A DNA stretch of 64,000 nucleotides, from positions 62,001 through 126,000 of the forward strand of contig CAVPDC010000020.1 in the NCBI GenBank assembly GCA_963702595.1, given 5' to 3'. Within the stretch, counting starts at the first letter, position 1; each line of letters begins with the position of its first letter. Under the pieces are notes generated by a model, which saw nothing but the letters and a program-made list of their open reading frames with translations, was not told where the DNA came from and ran no database searches. This document shows, piece after piece, positions 1 through 8,580 of the stretch. The DNA comes from JALORV01 sp963702595. Lineage in GTDB: Bacteria > Pseudomonadota > Gammaproteobacteria > Burkholderiales > Burkholderiaceae_F. The position numbers were made by a program, and so were the translations under genes.

Positions 1-1387
1 CGCTTTCTCCGCGCAGCAGCCAGGACCCGATGCTCGGGATGCCGCCGCGTCCGCTGCCACGCCTGAAGCCGTAGACTGGATCATCCGGCGGAAACGGCAG
101 TGCCACGTGGCCGAGCGAGACGAGATCCACCGGCCAGGCCGCGTCGGTGGTCTGTTCGGTTACCGCTCCCCCGGGTGAGCGTCGATGAACCATGACGCCT
201 TCGCTGTCCGTGGCAGCGTTGGTCACGACGTCCAGCGTGTAAGCGGGCCGGCTCCGTTCCGTGCGTTCGATGAGTTCGCGCGCCGCCGGTCGCTGCACGC
301 TTCGCAGGGCGGTACTGCGATTGACGTCGAACAGGATCAACCGATGCCTTTCATCGCGCAGTCGGGCGAACAGGGTGTCGACGGTGCCGGTCGCGCCCAC
401 GGTCGAATCGACCACGGACTGCCACGCGGTGATCGGCGGCATCCGGGCGAGCCGTCCGTCGCTCTCGGCGCGCTCGAGCTCACGCGCCAGTGCCCGCGTG
501 GCGCGGTTGACCTGCCGCGAAGCGTTGACCGGGAAAGAGTTGAACTTGTACGGATCGAACTCGGAAGCGATTTCCTGCCAACGCACCTTCTCGAGGACGG
601 GCAACGGCACGACACTGGCGACGTCAATGATGTTCGCAAGTACGGCCACGGGCGTCAGCTCGATGGCCGGCGAAAGCAGGAGAACGCGGTCCGGACGTCG
701 CAGGGCCGGGTCGTCCAGAGATTCCAGCGCATACAACAGCGCCAGTGTTCCGCCGGTCGAATAGCCCCCGATGTAGAACGGCTGGCCTGCCTCGGTACGC
801 GCTGCGACGTCGCGAGCCGCGAGCTTCATCGCCGCGACCCAGTCGCGATGGGACATCTCGAGCATCATCGACGGCAGCGTGCCGTGTCCCGGCAACCGCA
901 GCACAGTGACGTCGAAACCCTTCGCGTACAGCGACTCTGCCAGCGCCTTCATCGAGTACGGCGAGTCCGTCAGCCCGTGCATCAGCAGCGCGGCTCCGCG
1001 CGGCGGAGTCGGAGTGAGGCGGTACGAGCGGTTGTAGCGTGCCCCATCCGCGAGCACATTCAGGTTGCCCTGCGGGTTGAAGCGGCTGTGGGCAAAGACC
1101 TCGTCCGTGCGATTCCAGCGGGCAACGGTGCGGGAGAACTCGTCGAACAGTCTGCTTTCGAGCTGCAGGTAGCCTGCGAAATCCAGGTTGCCGTGCCTGA
1201 GCGCCGTGTACTCGCCGGTCAGGCGTTCCGTATGCCAGGGCTGCAGAGGTGGCAGCGCGCTTACCGCATAAAGGGTGAAACCGAGGGCGATGGCGAGCAA
1301 AACGGCGACCAGCAGGACGACCGCTCGAATGGCCCAGCGCAGTGCGTGCCTCGACGCCGAGGCCGTGAGGTGAAACAGAGAAGCCAT
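1..1387 (-). CDS. Membrane-anchored alpha/beta hydrolase (3' end outside window)
   Basis: The frame is open from the ATG at 1387 to the window edge (462 codons, no stop), so the C-terminus is missing. Residues about 17-41 form one hydrophobic segment, which suggests an N-terminal membrane anchor with the enzyme outside the cytoplasm. An MHGLTDSP stretch at 136-143 fits the oxyanion-hole loop, and G-Y-S-T-G with Ser210 is a nucleophile elbow. The family contains esterases and lipases; the substrate cannot be told. A strong hairpin separates it from the HMG-CoA lyase gene upstream, so it is probably transcribed on its own. Confidence 0.75.
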   Translation of the reverse strand, partial: MASLFHLTASASRHALRWAIRAVVLLVAVLLAIALGFTLYAVSALPPLQPWHTERLTGEYTALRHGNLDFAGYLQLESRLFDEFSRTVARWNRTDEVFAHSRFNPQGNLNVLADGARYNRSYRLTPTPPRGAALLMHGLTDSPYSMKALAESLYAKGFDVTVLRLPGHGTLPSMMLEMSHRDWVAAMKLAARDVAARTEAGQPFYIGGYSTGGTLALLYALESLDDPALRRPDRVLLLSPAIELTPVAVLANIIDVASVVPLPVLEKVRWQEIASEFDPYKFNSFPVNASRQVNRATRALARELERAESDGRLARMPPITAWQSVVDSTVGATGTVDTLFARLRDERHRLILFDVNRSTALRSVQRPAARELIERTERSRPAYTLDVVTNAATDSEGVMVHRRSPGGAVTEQTTDAAWPVDLVSLGHVALPFPPDDPVYGFRRGSGRGGIPSIGSWLLRGES

Positions 1388-1409
1388 CGGCGCGAACGAT
1401 AGCGCCAAA

Positions 1410-1438
1410 CGAAAACGGCGCCTGCGGCGCCGTTTTCG
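1410..1438 (-). terminator. 13-bp perfect hairpin, terminator-like
   Basis: The arms 1410-1422 and 1426-1438 are perfectly complementary around a 3-base loop. Read leftward, the stem ends in a T-rich stretch. It lies between the end of the HMG-CoA lyase gene and the start of the hydrolase gene, as expected for a rho-independent terminator of leftward transcription. Confidence 0.6.
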
Positions 1439-1676
1439 CTGTGTCTTGGTACCTCAACGGTCGCGGTTGTCCATGAACCAGTAGGAGCTTCACCCACTGC
1501 GCTGAATTTCCAAGCGCAGCCCCGGATATGAATGGCCGAATAGAGTGGGATTCGCAGTGATGGTGCCTATCGACGGCGCGGCACTTTCCGTTCATCGGCA
1601 CGAGTCAGGCCGGACGGTCTAACACCTGCGATCGTGAGTGATCGCTCCCGGTACTGCCAGCTTTGAAGAAGAGGTG
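1439..1676. other. Intergenic stretch, nothing recognised
   Basis: I see no supported gene, RNA or repeat between the hairpin and the end of the HMG-CoA lyase gene. Only short shadow frames are present. Confidence 0.4.
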
Positions 1677-2585
1677 CTAGGCGGCGAGTTTCGCGGAGAC
1701 CGCGTTACCGGCTCGCGAGTACGCCTTGCGATTCAGGATGCCGCTGATCCACTGCCCAGTTGCGACGACCTGGCCGAAATCGATTCCGGTCTCGATGCCG
1801 AGCCCGTTGAGCAGATACAACACATCCTCCGTCGCGACATTGCCGGTGGCGCCCTTGGCGTACGGGCAGCCGCCGAGGCCTGCGACGCTGGTGTCGAAGG
1901 TGGCGATGCCCAGTTCCAGGCAGGCGTAGACATTCGCCGTCGCCATGCCGTAGGTGTCGTGGAAGTGACCCGAGACGTCGGCAAGGTCGTAATGCGCCAG
2001 TGCGGCATCCATCGCGCGCTTGGTGCGCTCCGGTGTGCCGACGCCGATCGTGTCGGCGACCCCAACGTGCTGTACGCCGATCTCCCGCATCAGACTTGCG
2101 ACATAGCCGACGGCGGAGGGTTCGACCTCGCCTTGATACGGGCACCCCAGCGCACAGGAAATGGCTCCGCGCACATGAATGCCGTTCTGACGTGCCGCAG
2201 CAACGACAGGTCGGAAGCGCTCGATCGACTCGGCGATCGAACAATTGATGTTCTTCTGCGAAAACGCCTCGCTGGCCGCGCCGAATACGACGATCTCGTC
2301 GGCGCGCGCGGCAAGCGCGCCCTCAAAGCCTTTCAAATTGGGCACGAGTACTGAATAGATGACGCCCGGCTTGCGACGGATGCGCGCCATCACGTCTGCG
2401 CCATCGCTCATCTGCGGCACCCACTTGGGCGACACGAACGATGTGACCTCAATGGCCCCGAAACCCGCCGCGGTCAGGCGATCGACCAGCTCGACCTTGA
2501 TGTCCCCAGGGATCATCTGCTTCTCGTTCTGCAGCCCGTCACGCGGACCGACATCGACGATACGGACTCGCTTTGGCAGAGTCAT
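1677..2585 (-). CDS. liuE: Hydroxymethylglutaryl-CoA lyase
   Basis: This enzyme cleaves HMG-CoA to acetoacetate and acetyl-CoA, the last step of leucine catabolism, in the cytoplasm. It has 302 residues, the usual bacterial length. Visible family marks are VGPRDGLQNE at 12-21 (Arg15 and Asp16 are catalytic in the family), the metal-binding HFHDTYG, and GLGGCPYAKGATGN, which carries the catalytic Cys. It lies about 7 kb downstream of the nearest other liu gene and after rightward and leftward genes of other function, so it is a separate transcription unit. I saw no LiuR-type palindrome in front of it. Confidence 0.96.
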   Translation of the reverse strand: MTLPKRVRIVDVGPRDGLQNEKQMIPGDIKVELVDRLTAAGFGAIEVTSFVSPKWVPQMSDGADVMARIRRKPGVIYSVLVPNLKGFEGALAARADEIVVFGAASEAFSQKNINCSIAESIERFRPVVAAARQNGIHVRGAISCALGCPYQGEVEPSAVGYVASLMREIGVQHVGVADTIGVGTPERTKRAMDAALAHYDLADVSGHFHDTYGMATANVYACLELGIATFDTSVAGLGGCPYAKGATGNVATEDVLYLLNGLGIETGIDFGQVVATGQWISGILNRKAYSRAGNAVSAKLAA

Positions 2586-2877
2586 ACAGGCAAGGTCATG
2601 CGGGATCCTCCAGCGAGGTTGAATGGTAACTCGCGGCCACGGGGCCGAAGCTGCGAAGAATTTGCAGGAATCGATGCGTGGAGCGACGGACTCGCATGAC
2701 AGGAACCCGCGTCATCCGCCAATCGACTCGAGAGACCGAACCATCGGTCTACCGCATCGCGGGGAAGCAGGAGCTTGATCGCATACGACGCGAACCCGCA
2801 TAGTCGGCGACAACGACGGACCGCTTTGCGGGCGATGGGAGCGGCTGTCCGAGCAACACGACTTTCAGGGAGAAGCA
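2586..2877. other. Divergent intergenic region between liuE and the DUF5666 protein
   Basis: This 292-base stretch must hold the promoters of both flanking genes. A GGAGAA ribosome binding site lies just before 2878. I could not identify a convincing -35/-10 pair or operator. Confidence 0.4.
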
Positions 2878-4800
2878 ATGAGATCAACAAAGACTTGGTT
2901 CGCTGCGTTGGCCGTGGCAGCTCTGATGGTGGCCTGCGGTGGCGACGAAGCGCCGGGCAATGCGACGACGGGAGGGTCGAACTCCGCCGTCACGCCTCCG
3001 ACGGCCGGCGCGCCCAACAACCCGAACACGCCGGTCGCACCGGTCGATCCTGCCGCGGCCGAGGCCATGGTCAGCGGTACCGTCACCGGTTTTGCCCGCA
3101 TGGTGGCCGTCGACGGTGTCGATTACACCGGTCGGGCCGACGTGACGGTCGCGCTCGACATCGATCCGCGCGCTGAGACGGCCGCGACAATGGCCGACGT
3201 GAAACTGGGCCAGCAGGTCGAAGTCGCGCTCGATGCCTCCGGTCTGGCGACCAAGCTCTTCGTGCGCGCCGCCGCGATCGGTCCGGTCGACTCGATCGAC
3301 CTCAATGGAGCGAGCTTCAAGGTGTTGGGCCAGACCATCAAGGTCGTGACGACAGACGATGCCAAGACCTTATTCGAGGGCATCGACGACCTCTCGAAGC
3401 TGAAGGTCGGCGACTGGACCGAGGTTCACGGCACGCTGGACGCGACACAGAACGTGGTTGCCACGCGCGTCGAGGTCAAGCCCGCTGCAGGCGTGATCAA
3501 GGTCCGCGCCGGCGGAATCGCGAAGATGGTCAACACCGCCGACGCCACCAAGAAGACCTTCAAGCTCGGTGATCTGACGATTGATTTCACGAAGGCGGTC
3601 GTCATGCCGGACGGCGCCAAGGTCGAGAACGACGTCTTCGTCTACGTCTATAGCGATCAGCTGCCGACGGCGGGCACACTGGTGGCGAAGGCGGTGCGCG
3701 TCGTGAAGATGCCGACGCTGGAAGGCCGGCGCCTGCACATCGGCGGGCTGGTGACGGAAGCGGTCAAGGACAAGAAGTTCAAGGTCAACGGACTGGCTGT
3801 CGACGCGACCGACGCCGAGATCAAGGGTGGGCAGAAGCCGACGCTCGATGACATCAAGCTGCTGGCGCTGGTACGCGTCGAGGGCACGTTGACGGTGCCG
3901 GCCACCGGTCCGGTGCTCAAGGCGACGCGGATCTGGGTGATCCCAGCGTCCGAGCAGCGCCGCGTCATTCTGACCGGGCAGGCTGCCGGTGTTATGGGCG
4001 CCGCCGGAGCGAAGACCTTCAGTGTGCGCGGTGTGCCGGTCAAGACGGACACAGCGACGACCTACAAGGGCGGCGCCGAGAAGGACCTTGTAACCAACAC
4101 CTTCGTGACGGTGGTGGGTCGCATCGACAAGGACCACGTAAAGGCCGACGAAGTCCGCTTCGACACACCGCCGCGTGGCATGGAGATCAAGCTGTTCGGC
4201 GTCGTCAGCGAGTTCAAGTCGGCTGACGGTACGTTCAAGCTGCTCGGCATTTCGATGAAGCTGGCACCCAACGCCGTTTTCGAAGGCGGCGCCAAGGCCG
4301 ACTTCTCCAACGACGATGTGGTCGAGGTCAAGGGAGCCTTCGACGGCACTGTCTTCCTCGTCGGCAAGGTCGAGTTCAAGTCCGGCGTCATCACTCCGTC
4401 CATCTACCTGGAGGGGACGATCACGAACGTCATGGCGACCGGGTTCACGCTCAACGGTGCGACGATCAAGCTTGAAGCCGCCACGGTGATCAAGAACGGG
4501 CCGCTCGCCAACAACCAGCGCGTCGAGGTCCGTGCCCAGTTGGTCGGCGCCGACGTTGTCGCCCGTGAGGTCGAGGTGCAGGTGCCGAGCGCGACTGCCC
4601 GGCTGATGGGCCCGATTTCCGACGTCAAGGCGGCGGACAAGACCTTCGTCGTCCGTGGGCAGCTCGTGACCTGGAGCGCGACGACGGTATTCAAGGGTGG
4701 CGTCGCCACGGATCTGTCCAATGGTGACTGGGTCAAGGTCGAAGCCACGCTGGCGGCCGGCAAGGTGAACGCCACGACAGTCTCGTTCCTGATGCACTGA
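2878..4800 (+). CDS. Lipoprotein with about eight tandem DUF5666-like repeats
   Basis: It has 640 residues. A Sec signal ends in a lipobox-like LMVAC (Cys near 20), followed by a low-complexity G/T/P/N linker to about residue 60. The rest is roughly eight copies of a 65-75 residue unit of the form G-x-[IV]-x...F-x-[VL]-x-G...T-x-[FVY]-x-G-G...[DN]-x-V-x-V-x-G...[KR]-V. That matches the small beta-barrel DUF5666 repeat, whose function is unknown. An outer-membrane or periplasmic structural or binding role is inference. GGAGAA precedes the ATG, and a long hairpin follows the stop, so it is likely monocistronic. Confidence 0.8.
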   Translation: MRSTKTWFAALAVAALMVACGGDEAPGNATTGGSNSAVTPPTAGAPNNPNTPVAPVDPAAAEAMVSGTVTGFARMVAVDGVDYTGRADVTVALDIDPRAETAATMADVKLGQQVEVALDASGLATKLFVRAAAIGPVDSIDLNGASFKVLGQTIKVVTTDDAKTLFEGIDDLSKLKVGDWTEVHGTLDATQNVVATRVEVKPAAGVIKVRAGGIAKMVNTADATKKTFKLGDLTIDFTKAVVMPDGAKVENDVFVYVYSDQLPTAGTLVAKAVRVVKMPTLEGRRLHIGGLVTEAVKDKKFKVNGLAVDATDAEIKGGQKPTLDDIKLLALVRVEGTLTVPATGPVLKATRIWVIPASEQRRVILTGQAAGVMGAAGAKTFSVRGVPVKTDTATTYKGGAEKDLVTNTFVTVVGRIDKDHVKADEVRFDTPPRGMEIKLFGVVSEFKSADGTFKLLGISMKLAPNAVFEGGAKADFSNDDVVEVKGAFDGTVFLVGKVEFKSGVITPSIYLEGTITNVMATGFTLNGATIKLEAATVIKNGPLANNQRVEVRAQLVGADVVAREVEVQVPSATARLMGPISDVKAADKTFVVRGQLVTWSATTVFKGGVATDLSNGDWVKVEATLAAGKVNATTVSFLMH

Positions 4801-4807
4801 CCAGAAG

Positions 4808-4844
4808 GGATGCGGACCCCGCGTCGGACGCGGGGTCCGCATCG
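4808..4844. terminator. 15-16 bp hairpin between convergent genes
   Basis: The arms 4809-4823 and 4829-4843 are perfectly complementary, and the loop can close by one more pair. It lies 8 bases past the DUF5666 stop and 36 bases from the end of the convergent VOC gene, so it probably serves as a bidirectional terminator. Confidence 0.65.
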
Positions 4845-4879
4845 CTGCTGATGGCGCGGCGGGCGGACCGCACCCGCCA

Positions 4880-5422
4880 TCAATGCTTGAATTCGCGCTC
4901 GTGCAGGAAGGCAGCGTGCTTCGGCGCCCGCTTGGTCTGCGACCACTCCTCGAGCATGTCCCACTTCACGGCATCGAGCTTGCGCAGCGTCTCGGCCTCG
5001 TCTGGGTCCGGGCAGGCGAGTTCGACGCGATGGCCGTTCGGGTCGAAAAAGTAGATCGAATGAAAGGCGCCGTGGTCGGTCACGCCTAGCACCTCGACAC
5101 CATTGGCTTCCAGATGCGCGCGGTACTCGAGCAACGTGGCGCGGTCCTTCACCTTGAATGCGATGTGCTGCACCCAGACCGGTGTGTTCGGGTCGCGCCC
5201 CATCTCGGGCTTCGTCGGCAGTTCGAAGAAGGCGAGCACGTTGCCGGCGCCAGCGTCCATGAAGACGTGCATGTACGGGTCCGGCTCCTTGGTCGACGGC
5301 ACCTGGTCCTCGGCGATCGCGAGGACAAAGTCCATCTTCAGCATCTTCTGGTACCAGAGCACGGTTTCCTTGGCGTCGCGGCAGCGATAGGCGACGTGGT
5401 GGATGCGATCGATCTTCAACAT
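4880..5422 (-). CDS. VOC (glyoxalase/dioxygenase fold) protein
   Basis: This 180-residue cytoplasmic protein carries one VOC domain. His9, His86 (VQHIAF) and Glu134 (HRVELACP) are placed as metal ligands of this superfamily. AGGAG precedes the ATG at 5422, so that start is preferred over the in-frame one at 5440. It is the last gene of a unit running hpd - phhA - SDR - VOC, 14 bases after the SDR. A role in aromatic amino acid catabolism is inferred from position only; the reaction is unknown. Confidence 0.8.
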   Translation of the reverse strand: MLKIDRIHHVAYRCRDAKETVLWYQKMLKMDFVLAIAEDQVPSTKEPDPYMHVFMDAGAGNVLAFFELPTKPEMGRDPNTPVWVQHIAFKVKDRATLLEYRAHLEANGVEVLGVTDHGAFHSIYFFDPNGHRVELACPDPDEAETLRKLDAVKWDMLEEWSQTKRAPKHAAFLHEREFKH

Positions 5423-5436
5423 GGAAGTCTCCTGGT

Positions 5437-6141
5437 TCAAGCGAGGCCGGTGACCGGAATCAGCGCGCCGTGGACCGCGCGCGCATCGTCGCTCGCGAGA
5501 AATCCGATGACCGCCGCCAGCGCGGCGGGCGCGACCCAGCGGGCCGGGTCGGCGTCGGGCATGGACTGGCGGTTGGCGGGCGTGTCGATGATGCTCGGAA
5601 GGACCGCGTTGACGTTGATGCCTTCTTCGCGCAACTCGGCCGACATCGATTCCGTCAGCCGCATCAGCGCGCTCTTCGAAGCGATGTAGGCGCCCATGCG
5701 GCCCGTGCCGCGCAGTCCGGCAATGGCGCCGACATTGACGATGTACCCGCGCCGGGCGCGGCGCATCACCGGTACGACCGCCGCGGCACTCGCCAGCATC
5801 GTATTGACATTGAGGTCGAGCATGCGCTGCCAGGTCGCGGCGGCGGTTTCGTGCACGGATTCGCCCATCGTGAAGCCGCCCGCGAGGTGCACGGTGGCCG
5901 CGATGCCGCCGAAGCGGTTCGCCGCTTCATCAACTGCCGCGGCCACCGCCGCCGGGTCGAGCAGGTTGGTCGCGAGCGGCAGTGCGCGTATGCCGGGAAA
6001 CTCACGCACCAGTGCCGCCAGTGCTTCGGCGTCACGGTCGAGCAGCGCCAGTGCCGCTCCGCGCGCGGCGAAGTGCGCCACGACCGCGCGGCCGAGCGCG
6101 CCGGCGGCGCCGGTGACGAGTACGCATCCTTCAGATGGCAT
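5437..6141 (-). CDS. SDR oxidoreductase resembling dihydropteridine reductase
   Basis: This is a 234-residue short-chain dehydrogenase. It has TGAAGALG at 10-17 for NAD(P)H, LAGG at 87-90, and the Y152-x3-K156 pair. The usual catalytic Ser position reads G-A (about 138-139), as in quinonoid dihydropteridine reductase. The stretches GTGRMGAY and LPSIIDTPANRQSMPDAD also recall that enzyme. The start at 6141 has AGGAG 6 bases upstream and overlaps the end of phhA by 11 bases. Such overlap with a tetrahydropterin-dependent hydroxylase suggests cofactor recycling; this is an inference. Confidence 0.8.
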   Translation of the reverse strand: MPSEGCVLVTGAAGALGRAVVAHFAARGAALALLDRDAEALAALVREFPGIRALPLATNLLDPAAVAAAVDEAANRFGGIAATVHLAGGFTMGESVHETAAATWQRMLDLNVNTMLASAAAVVPVMRRARRGYIVNVGAIAGLRGTGRMGAYIASKSALMRLTESMSAELREEGINVNAVLPSIIDTPANRQSMPDADPARWVAPAALAAVIGFLASDDARAVHGALIPVTGLA

Positions 6142-7024
6142 GTCGGGCTCCTGCACGGCGCGCGGCGTGATAGCGGCCGCTTCCGCACGTGATCACCCGG
6201 TCGGAGGGCAGCAGCCGACTAGGTTCGATTTCGTCTTGTCGCTGCACCCGCTCGTATGCCGGAGCGAAGTCGACGTGCGCCAGTTCGAGCAGGTCGTCCA
6301 GCGCGTTGAGCACGAAATAGCACTCCTGGAAGTCGTCGATGCGGTAGCGCGTGCGCATCACGCGCTCAAGGTCGAAGCCGATGCGATGCGGCGAGTCGTC
6401 GTCCAGGGCGAACACGCTCTCGGCGCGTGAGCTGGCGATGCCGGAGCCGTAGATGCGCAGGCCGCCGTGCTGCTGCAAAAGCCCGAATTCGACCGTGTAC
6501 CAGTAGACGCGTGCCAGCAGCGGCAAGGTACCCAGCCGCTGAGCGCGCAGGCCGCCCTCGCCGTAAGCCTGGATGAAGTCTGCAAGCACGGGGTTCATCA
6601 GCATCGGCGCGTGTCCAAACACGTCGTGGAAGACGTCGGGCTCTTCGAGATAGTCGAGCTGGCCGGCGCGGCGAATGAACCGGCCCGAGGGAAAGCGCCG
6701 GTGCGCCAGATGTTCGAAGAAGACCTCGTCGGGCACCAGCCCGGGCACGGCGACGATTTGCCATCCCGTGTGTCGCATCAGCACTTCACTCATGCGCTCG
6801 AAGTCCGGGATGCGGTCGGCCACGATCGGCAGGGCCTGCATGCCGGCGACGAACTCGTCGCAGGCCCGGCCGTGCAGCAAGCCGGCCTGGCGTTCATACA
6901 GCGTCCGCCACACCGCATGCTCGCCGGCAGTGTAGTCCGCCCAGCGCTGTGGGACCGTCCAGTCGGCGTTCGCGGGTCGCCCGGCGTCGCCGGCGGCCAG
7001 GCCGTATTTCCCGGTCGCCATCAT
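6131..7024 (-). CDS. phhA: Phenylalanine 4-monooxygenase
   Basis: The enzyme hydroxylates phenylalanine to tyrosine using O2, tetrahydropterin and non-haem iron. It has 297 residues, a single catalytic domain without the eukaryotic regulatory part. The iron ligands are visible as His133 and His138 (PDVFHDVFGHAP) and Glu179 (YWYTVEF). It lies 75 bases after hpd, which acts two steps later, and overlaps the downstream SDR gene. No pterin carbinolamine dehydratase gene (phhB) is in the window. Confidence 0.95.
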   Translation of the reverse strand: MMATGKYGLAAGDAGRPANADWTVPQRWADYTAGEHAVWRTLYERQAGLLHGRACDEFVAGMQALPIVADRIPDFERMSEVLMRHTGWQIVAVPGLVPDEVFFEHLAHRRFPSGRFIRRAGQLDYLEEPDVFHDVFGHAPMLMNPVLADFIQAYGEGGLRAQRLGTLPLLARVYWYTVEFGLLQQHGGLRIYGSGIASSRAESVFALDDDSPHRIGFDLERVMRTRYRIDDFQECYFVLNALDDLLELAHVDFAPAYERVQRQDEIEPSRLLPSDRVITCGSGRYHAARRAGARHAI

Positions 7025-7099
7025 CGGCGTGTTACAAACACGGCCGGACGGTCAGAGCGGCGGACCATGCGCCGGATCCAGGCAAGGCATCGCGCGCTG

Positions 7100-8183
7100 T
7101 TACGCGTCGACGGTGAGCGCGCCACGGCGGATCTGGTCGCGCTCCAGGCTCTCGAACAGCGCCTTGAAGTTGCCTTCGCCGAAGCCGTCGTCGCGCTTTC
7201 GCTGGATGAACTCGAAGAACACCGGCCCGAGCAGCGTCTCCGAAAAAATCTGCAGCAGCAGTCTTCTTCTCACCGCCCTGGGTCGAGCCGTCGAGCAGGA
7301 TGCCGCGCGCTTTGAGCTGCGCGACCGGTTCGCCGTGTCCGGGAAGGCGTTCCTCCAGCATCTCGTAGTAGATGTCATTGGGCGCCGTCATCAGCGGCAC
7401 GCCGGCCATCTGCAGCGAATCGACACTGGCCATCAGGTCATCGGTCAGCAGAGCAATGTGCTGAATACCCTCGCCGTTGAACTTCATCAGGAATTCTTCG
7501 ATCTGCCCGGTGCCGCCCTTGCCCGATTCCTCGTTCAGCGGGATGCGGATCATGCCGTCCGGCGCGGTCATCGCGCGGCTCGTCAGCCCGGTGTACTCGC
7601 CCTTGATATCGAAGTAGCGGATCTCGCGGAAGTTGAAGATGCGCTCGTAGAAGCTGCCCCAGAACGCCATGCGCCCGCGGTACACGTTGTGCGTCATGTG
7701 ATCGATGATGCTGAAGCCGTGGCCCTTCGGATGGCGATCCACGTCCGGCAGGAATTCGAAGTCGATGTCGTAGATGCTCTTGCCGTCCTCGAAGCGGTCG
7801 ATCAGGTACAGCGCCGCGCCGCCGATGCCGCGGATCGCCGGCAGGCGCAGCTCCATCGGGCCGGTCGGCACCTCGATCGGCTGCGCGCCGAGCTCGAGCG
7901 CGCGCGCGTAGGCCTTGTGCGAGTCCTTCACGCGAAACGCCAGAGCGCAGGCGCTCGGCCCGTGCTCGGCGGCGAAGTAGCCCGCCAGGCTGCGCGGCTC
8001 GCGGTTGACGATGAAGTTGATGTCGCCTTGGCGGTACAGCACGACGTCCTTGCTGCGGTGGCGGGCGACGAGGCTGAAGCCGAGCTTCTCGAACAGCGGC
8101 TCCAGCACGTTCGGCGTGGGCGAGGCGAATTCGACGAACTCGAATCCCATCAGGCCCATCGGGTTGTCGAAGAGATCAGGCAT
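7100..8183 (-). CDS. hpd: 4-hydroxyphenylpyruvate dioxygenase, frameshifted
   Basis: The enzyme converts 4-hydroxyphenylpyruvate to homogentisate with Fe(II). The start is the ATG at 8183, with AGGGAG upstream. The frame holds through GGEKK, then one extra base (A on the minus strand, position 7262) shifts it. The remaining 50 or so codons (LLLQIFSETLLGPVFFEFIQ and on to the stop at 7100) lie in the next frame. If the base is removed the protein is 360 residues, normal for the family. Two iron-ligand His regions (DHMTHN, QHIALL) precede the shift, while the Glu ligand in FFEFIQ lies after it. Either the gene is inactivated or this is a sequencing error. Confidence 0.9.
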
Positions 8184-8580
8184 CAGGTTGCTCCCTGGCG
8201 GTTCAGTGCATGCGCGAAGTGCGGCGAGCCGGACCGGGCCGGCCATCAGGTGCGGGGCGGCGCGCAGGCAAGGCCTCGCACTGACGCTGCCATATGTTCC
8301 GCAAACGTCATTGCCAGCCAGTCCAAAGGATCCATGCATGTCGGGTGTGTGAGAGGCTGCCGGCTGGGCATCCCGCGGATCCCGCGCCGGTGGCTCGCTC
8401 GGCCAAAGACAGAACGCGGAGTGTAGGACGTGGCGCGCCAAAGCGGGGCGGACGAATAGGCGTTGCCTGCGGCGCGGATTTTTCGCGGCGTGAGTGTCGA
8501 ACACTCCGTCGCGCGGGCGCGCGGCGCCGCGCAGGATGCCGACATCGACAAGCGGCGATCCGTCGCCGAGGGGCACTCCG
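8184..8580. other. Divergent intergenic region upstream of hpd
   Basis: About 400 bases lie between the divergent hpd and HExxH-protein genes. They must contain both promoters. I found no gene, RNA or clear repeat. A near match to a sigma-54 site is discussed among the rejected items. Confidence 0.4.

Noticed and set aside
185..1402. Long plus-strand open frame over the hydrolase gene
   Set aside because: It is a GC-rich shadow of the minus-strand hydrolase, which has a membrane anchor, an oxyanion loop and a nucleophile elbow; the plus-strand translation is Arg-rich and has no motif.
3370..4842. 490-codon minus-strand frame across the DUF5666 gene
   Set aside because: It is a shadow frame; the plus strand has the signal peptide, lipobox, ribosome binding site and eight-fold repeat.
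8301..8317. Sigma-54-like site upstream of hpd on the minus strand (CTGG...TTTGC)
   Set aside because: The distance between the GG and GC elements is 11 bases instead of the required 10, and the flanks match poorly, so I do not call a promoter.
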